A DNA stretch of 64,000 bases from Anaerolineaceae bacterium (GTDB lineage Bacteria; Chloroflexota; Anaerolineae; Promineifilales; Promineifilaceae), in NCBI GenBank assembly GCA_002699125.1, contig PABI01000100.1, forward strand, positions 1 to 64,000. The letters are read 5' to 3'. Position numbers and translations under genes: made by a program. The notes below the pieces were generated by a model. It saw nothing but the letters and a program-made list of their open reading frames with translations, searched no databases and was not told where the DNA came from. Positions 8,432-16,264 of the stretch are shown here, piece after piece. Numbering within the stretch: position 1 is the first letter of the stretch; each line of letters opens with the position of its first letter.

Positions 8432-9385
8432 TTACCGCTTTGCCGAACGGCGCTTTCGTTTCGATTGGCCGCGGTTCTTTTTACTGCCCTGTGTAGCCTT
8501 ATCTGTATTCTCTTTCTCTTTTTTTGCACCTGATGCCGGCTCATTCGCAGGCATTTCCGCTTCCGGAATCCCTGAGCCACCATTCATACCCATCGCCTTT
8601 AATTCTTTTTCCCGCGCCAGGGCCTCTTTTTCGGCGTCCATGATCCGCCGCGTGTAAAGTCCCTGCGCAATGCCAATCAAATTCGATAACACAAAATAGA
8701 TAGACAAGCCGGCCTGGAAGGAAAGCGAGAAGAAGCCAAACATGATGGGCATGGTGTACTGCATGGATTGGGTCATTGCGGCCGTGGGATCATCCTGCTG
8801 ATCTTTGCCACCCTTCTTGTTGCTTTTGCTCTTATCGTCATCCTTTTTCTTGGCGGTCGATGGCGAGGTAAACTTGGTCTGCACAAACATGGTTACAAAA
8901 ACCAGAATCGGCAAAATGTAGTACGGATCCGGCTGGCCCAAATTCATCCACAAAAAGTTACTTTCAATGGGCAATAAATTGGTCAGGTTGATACCGGCGT
9001 AAACACGCTGCGTTAACTCAAACAACGTTTGCGGCGTCGAGCCCAAAATCAGGCGCAAAACCTGAAACAGACCAAACAAGATCGGCATTGTTGCCAATAA
9101 AGGTAAGCAGCCGCTCAAGCTCTCGGCTGGATTGTACCCAATCCGCTGAAACTCTTCTTGCATCTTTTGCGGATTATCTTTGTACTTTTGCTGAATGGCT
9201 TTAATTTGTGGCTGCATTTCCTGCGTCTTTACCATGCTGCGCTGCTGCCGCAGATTCAGGGGCAGCATGAGGATGCGCGTAAACACGGTAAACACCGTCA
9301 AAGAGAGGATAAAATTGTTGCCCAAAATATCATACAGCCACAGCAGGGCATTGGTGATCGGGTTGATGATTAATAAATCCCACAT
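8432..9385 (-). CDS. yidC: YidC/Oxa1 membrane protein insertase
   Basis: A 317-residue insertase of the short Gram-positive-like type without the large periplasmic domain. It shows NPITNALLWLYDILGNNFIL at the N-terminus, then the 60KD_IMP core with LNLRQQRSM, KYKDNPQKMQEE and SGCLPLLATMPILFGLF. A charged Lys/Asp linker (about 195-220) and further membrane segments follow, and a basic tail (KKNRGQSKRKRRSAKR) can contact ribosomes. It inserts membrane proteins with or without Sec. Its place between yidD and jag is the standard one, except for the propeller lipoprotein gene that intervenes upstream. Confidence 0.95.
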   Translation of the reverse strand: MWDLLIINPITNALLWLYDILGNNFILSLTVFTVFTRILMLPLNLRQQRSMVKTQEMQPQIKAIQQKYKDNPQKMQEEFQRIGYNPAESLSGCLPLLATMPILFGLFQVLRLILGSTPQTLFELTQRVYAGINLTNLLPIESNFLWMNLGQPDPYYILPILVFVTMFVQTKFTSPSTAKKKDDDKSKSNKKGGKDQQDDPTAAMTQSMQYTMPIMFGFFSLSFQAGLSIYFVLSNLIGIAQGLYTRRIMDAEKEALAREKELKAMGMNGGSGIPEAEMPANEPASGAKKEKENTDKATQGSKKNRGQSKRKRRSAKR

Positions 9386-9469
9386 AAGGTGATAAAGTCC
9401 TGTTTAATACTGTGAATCAAATTGAATCGTTCACAGTCAATTCTAATTATCTCGTCAAATGCCAATCGC

Positions 9470-10717
9470 CTACTGTGCTTCTGGCGGTTGAAAGCTCCAT
9501 TCAGGCTGGCCAGATTCCAGGTTATAGCCTTGTAAAACGCCGGCCTCACTTTGCATGGCCACAATAACCACATCACCCACAATCACAGGATCAGAAAACA
9601 GCGGCGCAGGCGTCGTTGTTTGCCATAGTTCGTCGCCTGTGGCTGCATCCATGGCTACCAGCAAGCCTTCTTCACTTTCGCTGTTTCCCAGGGAAGCAAA
9701 ATAAACCACACCATCCTGAACAACCGGACTGGCCTGAATGGCCCCTTTAATTTCCAGCGGCGGATTTTGCACAACGCCACCAACAATGTTCATGGTATGA
9801 ACGTCACTTTCCCAGAGAATATCGCCATCGGCAGCATCAACAGCAAAAACGTTGCCGCTGCTGTCACCGAAATAAAGTGTGCCATCTGCTAAAGCCGGGG
9901 CGCTCCACACCCAATCTGTAGCCGGAACAGACCACGCTTCTGTACCTGTGTCCATGTCCAAAGCGTGCACTTCGCGGTCATAACTGGCAGCATACACCAA
10001 ATTTTCGTCGGGATTAACCACAGGCTGGGCCGACATGGCACCGCTTAATTCAACTGCCCACAGCTCACTGCCATCGGCAGCATCAATGGCATATAAATGC
10101 CGATCCAACGAAGCGATATACAGTTTGCCATCATGGTACGTTGGCTGCGCCCAAATAGAAAAGTCAGCCGCAAAACGCCACAGCTCGTCGCCCGATTCGG
10201 CATCCAGGGCCAGTAATAAATTATCAGAGGTAGCCACGTAGGCCACACCGTCTACTTGCACGGGACCGGCCACAATGCGATCTTTGGCCAGGTCGTTTCT
10301 GGACCAAAGGGTTTGTACGGCATTGCCACTAACATCTAAACCGTAAATGGAAACGATTGTTTGGGGAGAGAAAAGCCCTTGTGCGGCACCAAAGTCACCG
10401 ACAATGGCACGGCCGTTTTCCACTGAAGGCGGCGCGTAAAAGAAGAGAGATGCATTTTCTGGCTGGTAATTCCAGAGTAAATCTTGAGATTCCGCCTCAA
10501 TGCCAAATATCCCAGGACCATAAGCAACGTATAAATTTCGGCCATCTGTAGACATTCCGGGCCAGTTTTCGGCGATAGGTGCACCGACACATGACGTCAG
10601 AGCGAACGTCGCCAAAATCAGTAACAGTATTATGAGCCGTGAAGACGGCCGTTTTGCAATGAACAAAGAGTGCCTCCGCAAATAGTTTGGTTTGTTATTC
10701 TTATGGAACCGGATCAT
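9470..10717 (-). CDS. PQQ-like beta-propeller lipoprotein
   Basis: About 415 residues starting at ATG 10717 (or GTG 10723), overlapping the yidD stop by about 17 nt. A basic N-terminus precedes the hydrophobic stretch [16 protein letters not shown], a lipobox with Cys, so it is probably an exported lipoprotein. The mature part repeats PQQ-type blades (GxVYxxxxDGxLYALDAxxGxxLW), as in BamB. Family members scaffold outer-membrane or envelope assemblies or bind ligands. Sitting inside the rpmH-rnpA-yidD-yidC-jag block and overlapping yidD, it may help the insertase (inference only). Confidence 0.85.
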   Translation of the reverse strand: MIRFHKNNKPNYLRRHSLFIAKRPSSRLIILLLILATFALTSCVGAPIAENWPGMSTDGRNLYVAYGPGIFGIEAESQDLLWNYQPENASLFFYAPPSVENGRAIVGDFGAAQGLFSPQTIVSIYGLDVSGNAVQTLWSRNDLAKDRIVAGPVQVDGVAYVATSDNLLLALDAESGDELWRFAADFSIWAQPTYHDGKLYIASLDRHLYAIDAADGSELWAVELSGAMSAQPVVNPDENLVYAASYDREVHALDMDTGTEAWSVPATDWVWSAPALADGTLYFGDSSGNVFAVDAADGDILWESDVHTMNIVGGVVQNPPLEIKGAIQASPVVQDGVVYFASLGNSESEEGLLVAMDAATGDELWQTTTPAPLFSDPVIVGDVVIVAMQSEAGVLQGYNLESGQPEWSFQPPEAQ

Positions 10718-10910
10718 ACCCACCCGGGTTCAATGGATGACAGCGGCCAATCCGCTTGAGCGCCATCCAGCCACCTTTCCGAAAACCATATTTTTCTATA
10801 GCTTCATAACCGTAATGGGAACAGGTAGGGTAAAAGCGACAGCTAGGTGGCGTTATACGAGAAATTGTGCGCTGGTAAAGCCGTATCAGGAATAAAGCGA
10901 TTGATTTCAT
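10701..10910 (-). CDS. yidD: Membrane protein insertion efficiency factor YidD
   Basis: This 69-residue protein shows the family signature [24 protein letters not shown], then [13 protein letters not shown] and [12 protein letters not shown] at the C-terminus. YidD is a small amphipathic inner-membrane-associated protein that assists YidC-mediated insertion. It lies 95 bp after rnpA in the conserved order and overlaps the next gene. Confidence 0.93.
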   Translation of the reverse strand: MKSIALFLIRLYQRTISRITPPSCRFYPTCSHYGYEAIEKYGFRKGGWMALKRIGRCHPLNPGGYDPVP

Positions 10911-11005
10911 GCTTACATCTTACAACATCAGAAGAAAATTCAGGGGGAAATTGTGCAAACTTTCATCAGCTTCAATCTTCTGCTAATCTGGTAATTTTAC
11001 CTGCC

Positions 11006-11380
11006 TTATCTCTCAGGCAAATTACCCATCTGTACGGTCGGTTCCGTCAATAGTTTCGCCTTGGCCAATAAGTGCAAAACGGCCGTTTCCACCTCAGCAA
11101 AAGATGCCTGAGACAGTCGCGGCCGTGCTATCCATACACAATCCCAACCCGGTTGAATGTCGTCTAAGTGCAGACGAACCGCTTCACGCAATAATCGCTT
11201 GACCCGGTTTCGCACCACAGCCTTACCCACCCGCTTGCTGGCAATAAAGGCAAATCGGCTCGCCTCGGCATCTCCCGGTTTGCTCAACAAAAGGCACAAT
11301 GGGTGACGCCAGCTGCGCCCTTGCTTCTGCACCAGGGTAACATCAGCAGAGCGTTTTAGGCGATGCGGTTGTGGCAGCAT
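11006..11380 (-). CDS. rnpA: Ribonuclease P protein component
   Basis: A 124-residue protein beginning MLPQPHRLKRSADVTLVQKQGRS, with RFAFIASKRVGKAVVRNRVKRLLREAVR carrying the RNR RNA-binding motif (quoted in part). It is the protein subunit that helps the catalytic RNA trim tRNA 5' ends. It lies 21 bp after rpmH in the same direction, the usual operon. Confidence 0.95.
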   Translation of the reverse strand: MLPQPHRLKRSADVTLVQKQGRSWRHPLCLLLSKPGDAEASRFAFIASKRVGKAVVRNRVKRLLREAVRLHLDDIQPGWDCVWIARPRLSQASFAEVETAVLHLLAKAKLLTEPTVQMGNLPER

Positions 11381-11401
11381 ACATCAGACAACCGAGGTTT
11401 A

Positions 11402-11623
11402 TTAACCCCCGCCGAAGCGCTTCTTGGCCCGGTAAGCGGTAGCAGAAGAACCGTTCCAGTTGATACGCTTGACATGCTCATTCATTTTAACCGCAAGATT
11501 CTTACGTCCCTTGGCGCGACGATTCTTTAAAACCTTGCGGCCACCTTTGGTCTGCATACGCTTACGAAAACCGTGTACACGTTTCCGACGACGGATTTTT
11601 GGTTGATAAGTACGCTTTGGCAT
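11402..11623 (-). CDS. rpmH: 50S ribosomal protein L34 with C-terminal extension
   Basis: The start is ATG 11623 ([19 protein letters not shown]), after AGGAGAAC; an upstream in-frame extension to 11653 lacks support. Residues 1 to about 45 are standard L34. The protein then continues for about 28 residues ([20 protein letters not shown] and on to a GGG end), giving 73 residues instead of the usual 44-47. It is the first gene of the rpmH-rnpA-yidD-yidC-jag block. Confidence 0.93.
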   Translation of the reverse strand: MPKRTYQPKIRRRKRVHGFRKRMQTKGGRKVLKNRRAKGRKNLAVKMNEHVKRINWNGSSATAYRAKKRFGGG

Positions 11624-11782
11624 AGTAGTTCTCCTAAAAAAACCAGGGCTCAAAGCCCTGAACTTAATATCAAATAAGTTTTATGTAATCGGCAATCCAT
11701 TTTTAAAGAAATTAAGACGATCTAACCGATTACCATGCCGTTTCCGCCAATCTTTCTCATCCAGAGTACAAAAAACAGCATC

Positions 11783-11796
11783 TTGACATCTGTCAA
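11783..11796. promoter_or_regulatory. TTGACA-containing palindrome upstream of rpmH
   Basis: TTGACA-TC-TGTCAA is a perfect palindrome 160 bp upstream of rpmH and gives a consensus -35 box in both directions. No equally good -10 is seen at 17 bp on the minus strand, so promoter function is plausible rather than shown. The rest of 11624-11864 has no gene and no DnaA boxes that I can see. Confidence 0.35.
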
Positions 11797-11864
11797 ACGA
11801 CGGAAAATTATACCTAAGCCACAAAGGACGGTCAAATAAATGGCGCGGGCAATCTCGGTAAAAG

Positions 11865-13157
11865 TTAGCCAACGCGTCGAATATTTGCCCCCAACGCTTG
11901 CAGCTTGTGCTCAATTTTCTCATACCCGCGATCAATCTGCTGAATATTGTGAATTGTACTGGTGCCGCGAGCACATAAAGCCGCCAAAATCATGGCCATA
12001 CCGGCCCGAATATCCGGGCTGGGCACACCGTGCGGGCTGGCATTCAGCTGATTACTGCCCAAGATCATCACCCGGTGCGGATCACACAACACAATGCGTG
12101 CCCCCATGAAAGTAAGATTGTCCACAAAAAAGAAGCGGCTTTCATACATCCAATCATGCAGCAAAACAGAACCTTCTGATTGGGTGGCAATGACTACGGC
12201 AATGCTCATCAAATCTGGTGGAAAGCCGGGCCAGGGCATGGGTTTAATTTCCGGGATGCGACCGCCAAGTGCTGGCTTGATTTGCAGCGATTGATCGGCG
12301 GGCACGACAATATCGTTGCCGTCATCCAGCCAGTGAACGCCTAATTTTTCATACACAATGCGAATCATGCCCAGATTTTCCGGCTGGGCATCCTCAATGC
12401 GAATCTCGCCGCCGGTAACGGCCGCTGCCCCAATAAAGCTGCCCACTTCCATAAAATCAGAACCAATACGAAACTCGCCACCGCGCAGCCGGTCCACACC
12501 CTGAATGGTAAGCCGGTTGCTGCCCACGCCTTCAATTTGGGCACCGAGACCGTTCAGAAACTGGCACAGATCGCGCACGTGGGGTTCGCAGGCGGCATTG
12601 TCGATAACGGTTTCCCCTTTGGCCAGGACGGCGGCCATCACCGTATTTTCCGTGGCGGTAACGCTGGCTTCCGGCAGCAACAGGTAACCTGCGCCCTTGA
12701 GTCCATCGGCATTCATGTGGAATTGGCCGCGTTCTTTCATTTCTACGGCCGTTCCCAAAGCTTCCAGGGCACGAATATGGGTGTCTAACGGCCGTCCGCC
12801 AATCACATCCCCGCCCGGCAGCGGCAGCGTTACCTGCCCCATACGAGCCAGCATCGGCCCCGAGAATACAAATGAAGCCCGGATTTTGCCGGCCAGCGTG
12901 CTGTCCAGCTCCGTCTTTTGCACATTGGCCGCATGAATGCGCCAGCTACCATTTTCCAAATCAGTCACCTCTGCGCCCAGATCGGCCAGCAAATCCAGCG
13001 TGAAGCTCACATCTTGAATACGGGGAATATTGTGCAGCACAATCGGTTCATCGCTCAGCAGGCAAGCCGGCAGCAGTTTGATGGCCGCATTTTTGTTGCC
13101 GCTTACCCTTACCGTACCGTTTAAGGTCTGTCCACCTTCAATGATAAATCGTTCCAT
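11865..13157 (-). CDS. murA: UDP-N-acetylglucosamine 1-carboxyvinyltransferase, Asp-type active site
   Basis: First committed step of peptidoglycan synthesis: transfers enolpyruvate from PEP to UDP-GlcNAc in the cytoplasm. I choose ATG 13157 (MERFIIEGGQTLNG), with AAGGA about 7 nt upstream, rather than the long extension to 13301. Lys22-Asn23 of the family is present (SGNKNAA). The catalytic loop reads PGGDVIGGRPLD, so Asp117 (codon 12807-12809) replaces the usual Cys115 of E. coli. Asp variants, known from mycobacteria and chlamydiae, are active but insensitive to fosfomycin. The length (430) is normal. Confidence 0.95.
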   Translation of the reverse strand: MERFIIEGGQTLNGTVRVSGNKNAAIKLLPACLLSDEPIVLHNIPRIQDVSFTLDLLADLGAEVTDLENGSWRIHAANVQKTELDSTLAGKIRASFVFSGPMLARMGQVTLPLPGGDVIGGRPLDTHIRALEALGTAVEMKERGQFHMNADGLKGAGYLLLPEASVTATENTVMAAVLAKGETVIDNAACEPHVRDLCQFLNGLGAQIEGVGSNRLTIQGVDRLRGGEFRIGSDFMEVGSFIGAAAVTGGEIRIEDAQPENLGMIRIVYEKLGVHWLDDGNDIVVPADQSLQIKPALGGRIPEIKPMPWPGFPPDLMSIAVVIATQSEGSVLLHDWMYESRFFFVDNLTFMGARIVLCDPHRVMILGSNQLNASPHGVPSPDIRAGMAMILAALCARGTSTIHNIQQIDRGYEKIEHKLQALGANIRRVG

Positions 13158-13220
13158 GGTCATTTCCTTTTCTGGCAAACCAGAGACAGTAGTTTGAAAA
13201 ACGAGACGAAATGTCTCTTT

Positions 13221-13283
13221 GGTTTGCTTAAGTAAGAGCCAAATTTGAGCTTGTCTCATATCAAAGAAATTTTTGGCTTTTAC
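13221..13283. repeat. 63-bp dispersed repeat, copy 1
   Basis: This begins GGTTTGCTTAAGTAA and ends GGCTTTTAC. Another element of exactly the same length, with near-identical ends but a divergent centre, lies at 47835-47897. In this copy the inner ends AAGAGCC and GGCTTTT are roughly complementary. It sits upstream of murA, in the region that would otherwise be called an N-terminal extension. Confidence 0.65.
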
Positions 13284-13418
13284 AACCCTCTTCCACGTCA
13301 AGGATAGCCAAATTCTAACGGGCTGGTTTCAGGTGTACAAATAAGGATTGTGAATGCTCACCCGCAGCTTAAACATCCCTGGCTTGTCCTAACCTGAGTC
13401 AGTCAGTACACTCTGGCC

Positions 13419-14189
13419 ATGCCAATGATTCAGTTACCCCATGCCCATCTTTTTTATGCCCGGCATCAACCCAAGGATGCCCACCAATCCCTACTGCTTA
13501 TTCATGGTGCGGGCGGATCGCACCTTTCCTGGCCGGCGGAGCTGCGTCGTTTGCCAGACACGGCCGTTTACGCCCTGGATTTAGCGGGGCACGGCCGTTC
13601 GCAGCCACCAGACCGCAGCAGCATTGCGGCGTATACTCAGGACGTGCTCAATTTTATCGACGCGCTCAAGCTGGAAAACGTGGTGGTGCTGGGGCATTCC
13701 ATGGGAGGCGCTGTTGCCCAAATGGTGGGGCTGGCTCAACCTCCCGGTGTTGTTGGGTTGGTTTTGATCGGAACCGGGGCCAAACTGCGCGTCTCCCCGG
13801 CCATTTTGTCGACAATTCAAGAAGATTTTCCGGCAGCGGTCGAAATGCTTAATCAATTTTACTGGAGTGGCAGCCAAGAGCCTGACATTGAAGCGGCTAA
13901 CCGCCGCACCATGCTGGCTTGCCCACCAGAGGTCATGCTGAACGATTTTCTGGCCTGCAACCAGTTTGACATGCGCGACCAGTTAGCCGAAATCATCCTG
14001 CCCACGCTGGTCATCAGCGCCAGCGCCGACCAGATGACGCCGCCCAAATTTGGCCAGTTTCTGGCAGACCAGCTACCCCGGGCCGAGTTTGCTCTTATTG
14101 AGCAAGCAGGACACATGATGACGCTGGAAGCACCAAAGCAAGTGGCTCAACTGGTGGGCAACTTCATGAGAAAACTTGATGAGGCATAA
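13419..14189 (+). CDS. Alpha/beta-hydrolase
   Basis: A 256-residue alpha/beta-hydrolase with no signal peptide. It shows the oxyanion segment LLLIHGAGGSHLSW, the nucleophile elbow GHSMGG (Ser near residue 94), an acid in SASADQMTP and a catalytic His in QAGHMMTLEAP near the C-terminus. The fold covers esterases, lactonases and ring-cleavage hydrolases; the substrate cannot be told. It is monocistronic, divergent from murA, and followed by a hairpin made of two ACGGCCG octamers. Confidence 0.88.
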   Translation: MPMIQLPHAHLFYARHQPKDAHQSLLLIHGAGGSHLSWPAELRRLPDTAVYALDLAGHGRSQPPDRSSIAAYTQDVLNFIDALKLENVVVLGHSMGGAVAQMVGLAQPPGVVGLVLIGTGAKLRVSPAILSTIQEDFPAAVEMLNQFYWSGSQEPDIEAANRRTMLACPPEVMLNDFLACNQFDMRDQLAEIILPTLVISASADQMTPPKFGQFLADQLPRAEFALIEQAGHMMTLEAPKQVAQLVGNFMRKLDEA

Positions 14190-14193
14190 AAAA

Positions 14194-14221
14194 ACGGCCG
14201 CTTCTCTGGAGAAACGGCCGT
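14194..14221. terminator. Hairpin built from two ACGGCCG palindromes
   Basis: ACGGCCGCTTCTC (14194-14206) pairs with GAGAAACGGCCGT (14209-14221) with one mismatch. It follows the hydrolase stop codon by 4 bp. The downstream T-richness is weak, so it may be a poor terminator or an mRNA end stabiliser. Confidence 0.5.
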
Positions 14222-14244
14222 CTGTATCCTATTTATTATTTTGC

Positions 14245-14299
14245 TGTCATGCCTGCGAAGGCAGGCATCCATCTTCTGGATTCCCGCCTTCGCGGGAGC
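14245..14299. repeat. REP-like double hairpin
   Basis: Two small GC hairpins lie in a row: GCCTGCGAAGGCAGGC (14251-14266) and CCCGCCTTCGCGGG (14283-14296). Together they resemble REP elements of the form GTCATNCC-GCGAA-GG. A shorter relative lies at 22505-22530. Confidence 0.65.
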
Positions 14300-14329
14300 A
14301 ACTGTGAAAAAAATTTGTGCAGCGAGACA

Positions 14330-14719
14330 TTAACTCAAAACAACGTGTCGTTTGGACATAACACCTGCCATTGTTTGGAACAGTTCATCGGCTGTAAACG
14401 GTTTGGGCAGTGAACCATCGGCCAGGCTGCGCAGTCCGCTGACCAGTTCATTGTTGCTGGCCCCACTGGAAATGGCAATGATGGGAATTGATTTGGTCGC
14501 GTCAGATTGACGCAGTTGCTGGGCTGCAGAAAATCCATCCAAAACCGGCATTTCGGCATCCATCAGCACCACATCGGGATGCTCCGCCTGGGCCAATGCC
14601 AAGCCATCTGCGCCATTTTCTGCCTGCAATACGCGGGCGGTGGGGTAAGCCATCGTCAAAAAATCGGTGAGTACCATGCGTACGGCCGTATTATCATCTA
14701 CCACTAAAACCGCTTTCAT
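14330..14719 (-). CDS. Single-domain response regulator (CheY-like)
   Basis: The start is ATG 14719 (MKAVLVVDDN), with GAAGGAG 8 nt upstream. The 129-residue protein is a lone receiver domain: acidic pocket VVDD, phospho-acceptor in VVLMDAEMP, conserved Ser/Thr region AISSGAS and the Lys of PKPF. There is no output domain, so it would signal by protein contact. No histidine kinase is adjacent; the closest are the hybrid kinase at 18674 and the orphan at 61536. Confidence 0.92.
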   Translation of the reverse strand: MKAVLVVDDNTAVRMVLTDFLTMAYPTARVLQAENGADGLALAQAEHPDVVLMDAEMPVLDGFSAAQQLRQSDATKSIPIIAISSGASNNELVSGLRSLADGSLPKPFTADELFQTMAGVMSKRHVVLS

Positions 14720-14931
14720 CTTTGTCACTCCTTCTATCACTAAAGACACCAATCAAAACATATAAATCGTTGGCTAACTTAACTATCCTTAGTATGTCGG
14801 AAGAAACGGCCGTTCGCTGTGAAGCATCCCGCAGCCGATTCGATCAGGTTACTACAGACAAACTGTTGAGTAATCACACGATCTTAAGTAACCTAATTTA
14901 CAGGCAATTTCTGGCAACTGCTCTAACTAGC

Positions 14932-15534
14932 TCACGCTTTTAGCAGTTCGCGCAGCCGGGGCACAATTGCCTGCACCGCCCGTCCGCGATGGCTAATCTG
15001 ATGTTTTTGGGCCGCGGGCAGTTGCGCCATTGTTTTATTGAATTGGGGCAGGTAAAAAACGGGATCGTAACCGAAGCCATTGTCACCAACTGGCGCCCGG
15101 GCAATGCGTCCTTCGCACACCCCTTCAGACTCACCCAAAATTGTGCCGTCCGGTGCGGCCAGCACAATGACGCAGCGAAAGCGAGCTGTGCGCTTTGGCT
15201 CCGGCACGATTTTGATGTCGTTGAGTAATTTTTGGTAGCGTTGAACGGCCGTTAACCCCACACCCCCATACCGCGCCGTGTACACACCCGGCGCACCGTT
15301 TAAAGCATCCACCTCCAACCCAGAATCATCGGCCAGCGTCAGTAGGCCCGTTTCCGCCGCATACGCCCGCGCCTTCAGCACGCTGTTTTCTCGAAATGTA
15401 TGGCCTGTCTCTTCGATGTCCTGTGACACCCCTACATCATCCAGGCTGAGCCACTCAATAGCCAGATCTTGCAGCATCTCGGCAAACTCCACCACTTTGC
15501 CTTGATTATGGGTAGCAACCAAAAGTTTCGTCAT
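14932..15534 (-). CDS. rdgB: XTP/dITP pyrophosphatase (RdgB/HAM1 family)
   Basis: A 200-residue enzyme that hydrolyses non-canonical purine triphosphates (XTP, dITP, ITP) to monophosphates and keeps them out of nucleic acids. Motifs: the N-terminal ATHNQGKVVEFAEML, the metal and substrate loop ADDSGLEVDALNGAPGVYTARY (in part) and the C-terminal FGYDPVFYLP and SHRGRA. The length is normal. It is a monocistronic minus-strand gene, divergent from yceD. Confidence 0.95.
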   Translation of the reverse strand: MTKLLVATHNQGKVVEFAEMLQDLAIEWLSLDDVGVSQDIEETGHTFRENSVLKARAYAAETGLLTLADDSGLEVDALNGAPGVYTARYGGVGLTAVQRYQKLLNDIKIVPEPKRTARFRCVIVLAAPDGTILGESEGVCEGRIARAPVGDNGFGYDPVFYLPQFNKTMAQLPAAQKHQISHRGRAVQAIVPRLRELLKA

Positions 15535-15637
15535 TACCTTCCTCCTGTTTTCCGTTAAAAGATAAATGAGCCTTTTTCTTGTTTCGTTCAGGCTATGTTA
15601 TACTCCATCCTTAAATTTATCCGAAGGGAGGGATCTC

Positions 15638-16159
15638 ATGACAAATAAACGCCCTTCCCGACTGCGCTTTAACTTTGGCTTCTTTTTAGAATCCCAGTTA
15701 GGCACCAGTCGGACCATTGAATTGAACTATCCCACCATTCAGGTGGAAGATTTAACATTAAGCCCACTGGCCGGTACCTTTACCGCCACGCGCACCTCCG
15801 AAGGGGTTTATCTGAGCGGCACGCTCAATACCACTTTAATTGACGAGTGCGTGCGTTGTTTGGCAGCAGCCACTATCCCCCTTGAGCTAAAGTTGGATGA
15901 CTTGTTCTACTATCCACCGCATACGGCACCGGAAGGCGAATATGCGATTGGGGATGACGGTTTTATGGATCTGGCTCCTTTGGTGCGAGAGCTTACCGTG
16001 CTAGAGACGCCAATCCAGCCCATTTGTCGCCCAAACTGCCAGGGCTTGTGCATGGAGTGCGGGCAAAATTTAAATGAAGGTGAATGCGGCTGCGAGCCAG
16101 ATCCAATTGATCCCCGTATGAGTGCTTTGCAACAGCTGCTAGACTCATCAAATAATTAA
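15638..16159 (+). CDS. yceD: YceD/DUF177 family protein
   Basis: The start is ATG 15638, preceded by GGGAGGG; the longer frame from 15566 is not needed. The 173-residue protein has the DUF177 pattern: CVRCLAA mid-protein, an acidic patch, then a Cys cluster CRPNCQGLCMECGQNLN and CGC with DPRMSALQQLL at the end. YceD proteins affect 23S rRNA accumulation and normally precede rpmF (L32). Here rpmF is absent and obgE, another 50S assembly factor, follows 105 bp later. Confidence 0.88.
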   Translation: MTNKRPSRLRFNFGFFLESQLGTSRTIELNYPTIQVEDLTLSPLAGTFTATRTSEGVYLSGTLNTTLIDECVRCLAAATIPLELKLDDLFYYPPHTAPEGEYAIGDDGFMDLAPLVRELTVLETPIQPICRPNCQGLCMECGQNLNEGECGCEPDPIDPRMSALQQLLDSSNN

Positions 16160-16186
16160 AGTCATTTCGGAAGAAGATTGATAAGC

Positions 16187-16223
16187 ACGTGATGCGTGAT
16201 CAGAACTGGTTCACGCATCACGT
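16187..16223. repeat. GTGATGCGTGA inverted repeat before obgE
   Basis: A perfect 13-bp stem, ACGTGATGCGTGA (16187-16199) with TCACGCATCACGT (16211-16223), encloses an 11-nt loop in the yceD-obgE gap. There is no U-tract. It could modulate the downstream message or be a dispersed repeat of the kind seen near other stop codons here. Confidence 0.65.
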
Positions 16224-16264
16224 TTCACGCCAGGCTTTATCCGAAAGACCCACAGTGAATATCT

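Noticed and set aside
11624-11864. Replication origin next to rpmH
   Set aside because: No dnaA gene or TTATCCACA-like boxes are visible; murA occupies the position where dnaA often lies.
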